Shown: piece after piece, positions 57,610 through 64,000 of the stretch
How positions within the stretch are numbered: position 1 is the stretch's first letter
Layout of the letters: each line of letters opens with the position of its first letter
Assembly (NCBI GenBank): GCA_002421905.1
Contig: DISK01000001.1
Coordinates: 1 to 64,000, forward strand
DNA from: Micavibrio sp. UBA6212
GTDB taxonomy: Bacteria > Pseudomonadota > Alphaproteobacteria > Micavibrionales > Micavibrionaceae
DNA: 64,000 bases
Direction: 5' to 3'
The notes under the pieces: generated by a model
What the model was told of the DNA's origin: nothing
Databases searched by the model: none
Seen by the model: only the letters and a program-made list of their open reading frames with translations
Position numbers and translations under genes: made by a program

Positions 57610-59466
57610 ATGTATGCACAGAATTTAAGACAAAAAATCTCCCCGGGACTGGAATTGGTGGATCGCGCGTTGCCGTGCGGGATCAAATTGCCATCTACCT
57701 TATGGGCGTTTGTCTGGTTTTTTGTCCGCCAAGTCAAAATGCCTGTTTTTGTTTTCTTTGGATGCGGTGTACTTGCCAATATTCTTTTGTCTCTCGAACC
57801 TTGGTATTTCGGACAGATTGCAGACCGGCTATCCTATTTTGTCGTTGGTACTGATTTTCCAATAAGGTCACTTGTGCTTTTGGGACTTGGATATATCATT
57901 TTTGTTCAGATCGCGGCGCGGGTTATCTTTTCCTTTATGGGGTATTTGACCGCCCATTATATGATGCCATTTCTGATGATGATCCGGCGTCAATTGGGGC
58001 AATATATGTTCGGACATTCTTATCGTTATTTTCAAGATGATTATGTCGGGCGGTTGGCCGGAAAAGTCATGGAGATGCCAGATTCCATACGGTTGATTAT
58101 CCTCAATTTCGGCCATTTGCAATATTGTCTGATACAAATTGCTATGGCGTTATTTTTCTACGCGTTTTTAGGCGTTGATTATGTGTTGTTATTATTGGCC
58201 TATGTGGTTGGATCAACGTGGGTTGTGTGGTGGTCTGTGCGTTATGTGGGTCCGGCGAGTTATCTGGCTGTTGAAGATATGAATGTTGTGCGCGGACGGT
58301 ATATTGATTGTCTGTCGAATATGTTTCTGGTTAAGGTTTTTGCACGTCGGACACAGGAAGATGCTTTATTGCGTGGCAGTCTGTATCAGGCGGGTACTAC
58401 TGCTCAAGTAAAAAACAAGCTGGTCTGGAGACAGGAAGTCTTTCAGCATATCTGCAATGCTTTATTTCAGACGGGTTTGCTGATGCTTGTTATTTTCGGA
58501 TATCGCAATGGTAGTGTTGTTTTATCCGATATCGTGATGGTTTTGACATTCGGTGTTATTATTACATCAAACAGCTGGTGGTTGACGCAACTCCTAATGG
58601 AGTTTTCCCAGTTGTTGGAAGAGGTACGCAATAGTGTTGATACGATTGTCCAGAATTTCGAGGTAACGGACAAGGAAGACGCGTCGGTTTTGCAGGTTCA
58701 ATCTGCTGACATTTCTATTTCAAATCTTACATTTTTTTATCCCGGGCGCCCTGTGTTTGATGGGTTGTCTCTAGAAATAAAGGCCGGAGAAAAAGTCGGG
58801 TTGGTCGGGCCTTCGGGAGCGGGGAAATCAACTCTCGTTCAGCTATTGCTCAGGCTTTATGATGTGCAGAGTGGCGAGGCTAAGATTTCAGGGCAGAATA
58901 TTGCTGATGTGACGCAGGACAGTTTGCGTGAGGCCATTGCTGTTATTCCGCAATCGTCTGATCTGTTGCATCGATCTATTTTAGAAAATATCCGGTTTGG
59001 ATCTGAAACATCCTCACTTGAAGATGTCGAGCGGGCTGCCAAACTAGCTCATGCGGACGAGTTTATTCTGGGGCTGGTCGATAAGGACGGGCGTCGTGGC
59101 TATGATGCTGAAGTCGGCGAGCGCGGCGTTAAACTTTCCGGAGGGCAAAGGCAGCGTATTGCTTTGGCACGGGCAATTTTGAAAGATGCTCCGATTTTGA
59201 TACTGGATGAAGCGACGTCGGCCTTGGACAGTGAATCCGAAAAATTGATCGAAGAGAGTTTGAAAACCGTTATGGATGGACGGACGGTTTTGGCGATTGC
59301 TCATAGGTTGTCAACGCTGCAAAGCATGGATCGTCTGATTGTAATGGATCAGGGGAGAATTGTTGAACAAGGATCACATACTGATTTATTGGCTCAAAAC
59401 GGGCTTTATGCAAGGCTGTGGGCTTTGCAGACTGCCGGGTTTATCGGGGATGGTGCAAAACACTAA
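57610..59466 (+). CDS. ABC exporter, fused membrane and ATPase domains
   Basis: 618 residues. Six membrane helices (about 35-330) with long cytoplasmic loops, then an ATPase domain: Walker A GPSGAGKST (400-408), Q-loop VIPQSS, signature KLSGGQRQRIALARAIL, Walker B PILILDEATSALD and switch His in AIAHRLSTL. This is the MsbA/ABCB exporter type; substrate unknown. An in-frame TAG just before the ATG at 57610 fixes it as the earliest possible start; GTG at 57658 with GGGA upstream is the alternative. alaS follows 64 bases later on the same strand. Confidence 0.9.
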   Translation: MYAQNLRQKISPGLELVDRALPCGIKLPSTLWAFVWFFVRQVKMPVFVFFGCGVLANILLSLEPWYFGQIADRLSYFVVGTDFPIRSLVLLGLGYIIFVQIAARVIFSFMGYLTAHYMMPFLMMIRRQLGQYMFGHSYRYFQDDYVGRLAGKVMEMPDSIRLIILNFGHLQYCLIQIAMALFFYAFLGVDYVLLLLAYVVGSTWVVWWSVRYVGPASYLAVEDMNVVRGRYIDCLSNMFLVKVFARRTQEDALLRGSLYQAGTTAQVKNKLVWRQEVFQHICNALFQTGLLMLVIFGYRNGSVVLSDIVMVLTFGVIITSNSWWLTQLLMEFSQLLEEVRNSVDTIVQNFEVTDKEDASVLQVQSADISISNLTFFYPGRPVFDGLSLEIKAGEKVGLVGPSGAGKSTLVQLLLRLYDVQSGEAKISGQNIADVTQDSLREAIAVIPQSSDLLHRSILENIRFGSETSSLEDVERAAKLAHADEFILGLVDKDGRRGYDAEVGERGVKLSGGQRQRIALARAILKDAPILILDEATSALDSESEKLIEESLKTVMDGRTVLAIAHRLSTLQSMDRLIVMDQGRIVEQGSHTDLLAQNGLYARLWALQTAGFIGDGAKH

Positions 59467-59530
59467 AACCCTTTGAAAAATAAACAGTTTTCGTCTAAAT
59501 TATCTGACCTAGCCAAATTAGAGAGATAAG

Positions 59531-62179
59531 ATGAAAACAGTTAAGGATATTCGTTCCGAATTTTTGGGATATTTTGAAGGACAAGGACATGAAGTTGTCC
59601 CGTCGAGTTCTTTGATCCCGCATAATGACCCGACCCTGATGTTTGTGAACTCGGGTATGGTGCAATTCAAGGATATTTTTACCGGAAAAGAAACACGCCC
59701 CTATACACGCGCAACAACAGCCCAAAAATCTGTTCGTGCGGGCGGCAAGCATAATGATCTGGATAATGTCGGCTATACGGCACGCCACCATACATTCTTC
59801 GAGATGATGGGGAATTTCTCGTTTGGTGATTATTTCAAGGATGATGCGATTCCGTTCGCATGGGACATGGTAACCAAGGTTCTGGGATTGTCTGCTGAAA
59901 AATTATGCGTGACGGTCTATCATGATGATGAACAGGCTGCGAATATCTGGAAGAAAGTAACAGGGTTCTCTGACAGCAAAATTATCCGTATAAATACGAT
60001 GGATAATTTCTGGATGATGGGAGATACAGGACCTTGCGGGCCATGTTCTGAAATTTTTTATGACCATGGAGATAAGGTTTGGGGTGGGCCTCCGGGTTCT
60101 GCTGAACAGGATGGTGATCGTTTCATCGAAATCTGGAATCTGGTGTTTATGCAGTATGAACAACTTGCCGATGGATCTCGTGTTCCGTTGCCAAAACCGT
60201 CGATTGATACGGGGATGGGGTTGGAACGTGTGGCGGCGGTATTGCAAGGCCAACATAACAACTATGATATTGATTTGTTCCAATCGATTATCAAACATTC
60301 GGCAGATTTGACGGGTGTTTCTGCTGACGGGGATATGGTGGCGTCCCACCGTGTGATTGCCGACCATTTGCGCGCTGCGGCGTTTCTGATTGCTGATGGT
60401 GTTATGCCTTCAAATGAAGGCCGTGGGTATGTGTTGCGCCGGATCATGCGTCGCGGGATGCGTCATGCGCATTTGCTCGGGGCCAAAGATCCGTTACTTG
60501 TAAAATTATTTCCAACCTTGCAATCGACTATGGGCGAAGCTTATCCGGAATTATATCGGGCGCAGGCTTTGATCTCCGAAACCCTTAAAATGGAAGAGAC
60601 CAAATTCAAGCAAACACTTGATCGCGGGTTGAAGTTGCTGGATGAAGAAACCTCAAAACTGGGGGAAGGTCAAACTCTGGCTGGTGATATCGCATTTAAG
60701 CTTTATGATACTTATGGCTTCCCACTGGACTTGACACAGGACGCTTTGAAAGAGCGCAAGATTGATGTTGATGTTGTCGGGTTTAATGACTGTATGAACC
60801 GCCAGAAAGCCGAAGCACGTAAAGCCTGGGCAGGGTCTGGTGATGTTGCCACCGAGAAAATCTGGTACGAGCTTGCTGAAGCTAAGGGCGCAACAGAATT
60901 TTTGGGCTATGATAAAGAATCTTCAGAAGCAGAGATTGTTGCGATCATCAGAAATGGTGAGATTGTGACAGAAGTTCAAGAAGGCGATGAGGTTTCTATT
61001 CTTTTGAACCAGACACCTTTTTATGCTGAGTCCGGTGGACAGGTTGGGGATATGGGGATTTTGCAAAATGATCGAGCAGTTTTCGTGGTGTCGGATACGG
61101 CCAAGAAGCTTGGTAAACTGCATGTCCATGTTGGACGCGTCAAGAGTGGCTCCTTTAAGGCTGGTCAAGGTGTCGAAGCGCGCGTCGATGTTGCTCGCCG
61201 TAGTAAAATCAAAGCACATCATTCTGTAACTCATCTGTTGCATGAAGCTTTACGTCAGACTTTGGGAGATCATGTCGCGCAGAAAGGGTCTTTGCAAACG
61301 CCGGATAGAACGCGTTTCGATGTGGCACATCCGCTGGCCATGACTATGGAACAAATTCAGACTGTTGAACGGATGGTCAATGAAGAAATCTGGGCGGATA
61401 CGCCTGTGGTCACCAAGTTGATGGATCTGGAGGCTGCTCAAACTTCTGGTGCGCGTGCTTTGTTCGGTGAAAAATACGACGCAGAAGTTCGTGTGGTGTC
61501 TATGGGACGCGCCAATGATCGTGGTTCTATTCCGTTTTCTGTCGAGTTGTGCGGTGGAACACATGTTTCCCGTACCGGTGAAATCGGATTGTTCAAAATT
61601 GTAGCCGAGTCTGCGGTTGGGTCTGGTATTCGCCGTGTTGAGGCTGTGGCTGGTGCAACCGCTCTGGCTTATCTGGAAGAACAGGAACATCGTTTGATGG
61701 AAGCTGCAGGTGTTTTGAAAACCAATGCGCCGGATGTGGTTGACCGTGTCAAAGCTTTGTTGGAAGAGAAGAAAAAACTTGAACAAGAACTGACCAATTT
61801 GCGCCGTAAGATGGCTACAGGAGGCGGTGCGAACGACTCTGCTCCTCAAGCCAAAGACATTGGCGGGGTCAAGTTTATCTCGCGCATTCTGGAAGATGTT
61901 CCGGCGAAAGATCTGAAATCTATGGCAGATGACTTCAAAACCCAGATCGGATCAGGCGTCGTAGCCTTGATCGCCAGTTCCGAAGGTAAGGTTTCGATCG
62001 TTGTTGCTGTGACCGATGATCTGACGGCTAAAATCAGTGCGGTTGATCTGGTTCGTGCCGGAGCAGAGGCGTTGGGCGGTAAAGGTGGCGGTGGTCGTCC
62101 CGATATGGCTCAGGCCGGGGGCACCAATGCTGCTGCGGCCAATGATGCGGTCGCTGTGATTGAAAAGTTGATCGGATAA
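59531..62179 (+). CDS. alaS: Alanyl-tRNA synthetase
   Basis: 882 residues, full length. Aminoacylation domain with SSLIPHNDPTLMFVNSGMVQFKDIFTG, GGKHNDLDNVGYTARHHTFFEMMGNFSFGDYF and GMGLERVAAVLQG. Editing domain with the zinc-binding HHSVTHLLHEALRQTLGDHVAQKGS and the C-x3-H site CGGTHVSRTGEIG. C-terminal DHHA1-like domain (GGKGGGGRPDMAQAGG). GAGAGATAAG precedes the ATG. In many alphaproteobacteria alaS follows recA; here they are far apart. It ends in a strong hairpin. Confidence 0.98.
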   Translation: MKTVKDIRSEFLGYFEGQGHEVVPSSSLIPHNDPTLMFVNSGMVQFKDIFTGKETRPYTRATTAQKSVRAGGKHNDLDNVGYTARHHTFFEMMGNFSFGDYFKDDAIPFAWDMVTKVLGLSAEKLCVTVYHDDEQAANIWKKVTGFSDSKIIRINTMDNFWMMGDTGPCGPCSEIFYDHGDKVWGGPPGSAEQDGDRFIEIWNLVFMQYEQLADGSRVPLPKPSIDTGMGLERVAAVLQGQHNNYDIDLFQSIIKHSADLTGVSADGDMVASHRVIADHLRAAAFLIADGVMPSNEGRGYVLRRIMRRGMRHAHLLGAKDPLLVKLFPTLQSTMGEAYPELYRAQALISETLKMEETKFKQTLDRGLKLLDEETSKLGEGQTLAGDIAFKLYDTYGFPLDLTQDALKERKIDVDVVGFNDCMNRQKAEARKAWAGSGDVATEKIWYELAEAKGATEFLGYDKESSEAEIVAIIRNGEIVTEVQEGDEVSILLNQTPFYAESGGQVGDMGILQNDRAVFVVSDTAKKLGKLHVHVGRVKSGSFKAGQGVEARVDVARRSKIKAHHSVTHLLHEALRQTLGDHVAQKGSLQTPDRTRFDVAHPLAMTMEQIQTVERMVNEEIWADTPVVTKLMDLEAAQTSGARALFGEKYDAEVRVVSMGRANDRGSIPFSVELCGGTHVSRTGEIGLFKIVAESAVGSGIRRVEAVAGATALAYLEEQEHRLMEAAGVLKTNAPDVVDRVKALLEEKKKLEQELTNLRRKMATGGGANDSAPQAKDIGGVKFISRILEDVPAKDLKSMADDFKTQIGSGVVALIASSEGKVSIVVAVTDDLTAKISAVDLVRAGAEALGGKGGGGRPDMAQAGGTNAAAANDAVAVIEKLIG

Positions 62180-62194
62180 GGATTGGTTTGACTA

Positions 62195-62228
62195 TAAAAA
62201 AAGAGGGGCTGTTTTGCCCCTTTTTTAT
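62195..62228. terminator. Bidirectional terminator after alaS
   Basis: AAAAAAAGAGGGGC-TGTTTT-GCCCCTTTTTTATTT, between alaS and the convergent orphan gene; A/T runs on both sides. Confidence 0.9.
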
Positions 62229-62232
62229 TTCA

Positions 62233-63234
62233 TTAAGCTACAGCACGTTGTGGTAATGGGATAACTTGAGCCGTGTGTTTCTTGCGCTGCGTTTCGTTTC
62301 TCTCGAAATTCAATCCGATAGGATAGCAGGCTTTCAAGAAATCATCACGTGTTGAGGCAATATATGTACTGGAGTTGAATGCTGGAATCAGACTGTCATC
62401 CCGAACATAGGTTCCGGTTGCTGCATCGGGACGCAGAATAAACATATCGTGACCTTCACCTTCTGGATATTTAATGGCAACAAACGGTGTGCTGTCAACA
62501 AATCCGAAAGTCCTTTGTTCTACCAGTTTATTCAATCCAGCTTTTTGTGCTGCATCATTATGAATGTCTATGCGTTGTTTATGAAGGGCCGCAATTTCTT
62601 TGTTGTATCTGGAGATACAGGTGTGAGGCAAGCTCGATGCCGATGTCATGAGTGCGGCTTTTAACTGTCTTTCTCTTTCGTATGGAGCGTGGGATTTTTT
62701 GAATGAACTTAGCATTCTTTTGTCCCAAACCTGAATTTCTGTATTGAGAGTTTTGCCAGCAACAGGAAGGGCATAAGTTAGGCGAAGTCTTCTCATGCCA
62801 TTTTCAGGGTCTGGATGGGAGAAGTTATTGACCAGATCAATGACTCGTGAGTTGTTGCGCATTGAAAAAGTTTCATGTGCCTTGCGAATTTTTGAAACAT
62901 TATTCCCGATAAAAGCGATTCTAAGAGGATCATTTACGAGCTCTACTAGGCCGTTTTTTTCTTCTCTGGCTTTTTCTTCTATACGCGCTTTGGACTTTAT
63001 GCCTGGATATTGTACTTCCATTCTTAGTTTGCTAGAGGCATATTCATACATTTCTTCAAGGAAAGCTTTCTCGCCCTCTCTTGAAAGCTCAACGAGTTCA
63101 GCAGAAGTGGTAACTTCCTGAACCGCTTGATGTGGAACTATTTTTGCTCCGTCAGCAATTAAAAATACCTTCGACAGATCCAAAGATCTTTTTCCTAACC
63201 CTATTGCATCTATGTTAAAGATGTCTGTTATCAT
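62233..63234 (-). CDS. Orphan protein, possible RelA/SpoT-like nucleotidyltransferase fold
   Basis: 333 residues, no family recognised with confidence. AGGG lies six bases before the ATG. The middle shows spacing reminiscent of the RelA/SpoT synthetase domain: a basic helix GIKSKARIEEKAREEKNGL (78-96), then an acidic strand NDPLRIAFI (101-109), then GMRRLRLTYALP (146-157), NTEIQVWDKRM (164-174) and SHAPYERER (181-189), like the G-Y-R...H, E-I-Q-x-R and H-x-x-Y-x-E steps of that fold. The catalytic Gln/Asp set is not fully matched. The N-terminal 70 and C-terminal 130 residues are unique. No signal or membrane helix. Single gene. Confidence 0.6.
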   Translation of the reverse strand: MITDIFNIDAIGLGKRSLDLSKVFLIADGAKIVPHQAVQEVTTSAELVELSREGEKAFLEEMYEYASSKLRMEVQYPGIKSKARIEEKAREEKNGLVELVNDPLRIAFIGNNVSKIRKAHETFSMRNNSRVIDLVNNFSHPDPENGMRRLRLTYALPVAGKTLNTEIQVWDKRMLSSFKKSHAPYERERQLKAALMTSASSLPHTCISRYNKEIAALHKQRIDIHNDAAQKAGLNKLVEQRTFGFVDSTPFVAIKYPEGEGHDMFILRPDAATGTYVRDDSLIPAFNSSTYIASTRDDFLKACYPIGLNFERNETQRKKHTAQVIPLPQRAVA

Positions 63235-63521
63235 AATTGCCCTGTTGATGTTTTTTATAATTAATAAAATGGTACGCCTAGCGTTGGATTTAGGTCAAAT
63301 AAAAAAGTAAGTTTTTCTTTGATTTTCTTTATTTTTGTGTTGAAAAACCCCTTCTTATGAGTTTATTCGCTACTAGGTATGCTATTAACGCATATCTTTG
63401 GCTAAAGTCAAGAAAATCATCCATCTATCTTCAAGAAATTCACTTGTTTTTTGCGTTTCAAGCCCCTATAAGCAGGGCAACAAATTTTGATGAAAAACCT
63501 GAGATATGAGGGATATTAAGA

Positions 63522-63944
63522 ATGGCAATCGAACGCACCTTTTCGATTATTAAACCTGATGCAACCAAACGTAACCTGACTGGCGCGATTAATGATCGTT
63601 TTGAGAAGGCCGGACTCCGTATTGTGGCCCAAAAACGCATTCAAATGACTGAAGGTCAGGCAAAAAAATTCTATGAAGTCCATGCCGCGCGGCCATTTTA
63701 TGGCGAATTGGTTAGCTTCATGATTTCTGGCCCTGTTGTGGTTCAGGTTCTGGAAGGCGAGAATGCTGTTCTGAAAAACCGTGAAATCATGGGAGCAACC
63801 AACCCAGCAGACGCAGCAGAAGGCACCATCCGTAAGGATTTCGCTGAAAGCATCGAAGCAAACTCGGTTCATGGATCGGATAGCGCTGAGAATGCGGCAA
63901 TTGAGATTTCATATTTCTTTGCTGGTTCAGAAATCGTCGGATAA
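63522..63944 (+). CDS. ndk: Nucleoside diphosphate kinase
   Basis: 140 residues, full length. Transfers gamma-phosphate among nucleoside triphosphates via phospho-His. MAIERTFSIIKPDATKRNLTG at the start; ATP site GATNPADAAEGTIRKDF; catalytic His 117 in NSVHGSDSAENA. GAGGGATATTAAG lies before the ATG. Preceded by a 287-base AT-rich spacer with no other visible gene and divergent from the orphan gene. Confidence 0.98.
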   Translation: MAIERTFSIIKPDATKRNLTGAINDRFEKAGLRIVAQKRIQMTEGQAKKFYEVHAARPFYGELVSFMISGPVVVQVLEGENAVLKNREIMGATNPADAAEGTIRKDFAESIEANSVHGSDSAENAAIEISYFFAGSEIVG

Positions 63945-64000
63945 GTCGTATAATTCGGCCACAGTTTACATATTAATTATTGACAGGGATGCCTCTTTAG

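Noticed and set aside
57593..57779. Longer start for the hisN-like gene
   Set aside because: It would overlap the divergent ABC gene's first 170 bases, and family homology begins at MIKEIP.
1..64000. tRNA, rRNA, CRISPR array, prophage or toxin-antitoxin pair
   Set aside because: No cloverleaf with CCA-type acceptor, no rRNA conserved segment, no regularly spaced direct repeats outside the HAF-coding block, and no phage or paired toxin-antitoxin genes were seen by eye.

Overview
The window reads as chromosomal DNA of an alphaproteobacterium of moderate GC (mid-40s per cent by eye). The main evidence is the set of CtrA-network genes: a CckA-type hybrid kinase next to flhB, the phosphotransferase ChpT, and the pair DivK-PleD followed by rpmG. 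Further support comes from alphaproteobacterial forms of UvrA and RecA, an EipB (DUF1849) envelope protein, a PodJ-like polarity protein and the order lpxC-bamD-recN-ligA. It is a Gram-negative (lpxC, bamD, TonB receptor, autotransporter) and flagellated (motB, flhB) cell. A deep lineage such as Rhodospirillales or Micavibrionales relatives is plausible, but the genus cannot be fixed from sequence alone. No rRNA, tRNA, CRISPR array or prophage was seen.

Layout. 0-2.7 kb: motB and an unrecognised 540-residue protein. 2.7-7.5 kb: DNA repair (uvrA, recA) with a 51-residue gene between them and GTTC-repeat operators in front of both repair genes. 7.6-9.7 kb: an autotransporter with HAF repeats. 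9.8-14.9 kb: cckA, flhB, an HTH/coiled-coil protein and a SapC-family protein. 15-21.4 kb: UDP-glucose dehydrogenase, pgi, rnd and several small unknown genes. 21.4-27 kb: aspS followed closely by a copper-uptake set (DUF2946 protein, OprC/NosA receptor, TonB). 26.9-29.4 kb: three GGDEF proteins in a row on the minus strand. 29.7-32.5 kb: eipB, divK and pleD. 32.6-36.8 kb: rpmG, rnr, a yeast-type cytosine deaminase and an orphan. 36.9-37.7 kb: an IS5-family element. 38-47 kb: lpxC, bamD, recN, a prolyl aminopeptidase-like protein, ligA, a lysophospholipase-like hydrolase and chpT. 47-57 kb: the PodJ-like protein, ispE, a TPR lipoprotein, ETF-QO, a degenerate uracil-DNA glycosylase and a soluble lytic transglycosylase. 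57-64 kb: hisN-like phosphatase, an ABC exporter, alaS, an orphan with a possible RelA/SpoT-like fold, and ndk.

How the genes fit together. CckA, ChpT, DivK and PleD supply most of a CtrA phosphorelay and its c-di-GMP arm. Three more diguanylate cyclases with intact inhibitory sites lie beside divK-pleD, and one has a full TTAA-N7-TTAAC (CtrA-type) site upstream. Flagellar and polarity genes, which are usual outputs of that network, are also here.

Most notable signals: GTTC-N6-GTTC direct repeats shared by the recA and uvrA promoters (the described alphaproteobacterial LexA box has N7); a uracil-DNA glycosylase homologue that has lost its key motifs; a candidate small RNA beside the IS element; and an orphan protein with RelA/SpoT-like spacing of residues. 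No clear defence or mobile gene-cluster system was found; most of the window is ordinary core chromosome.
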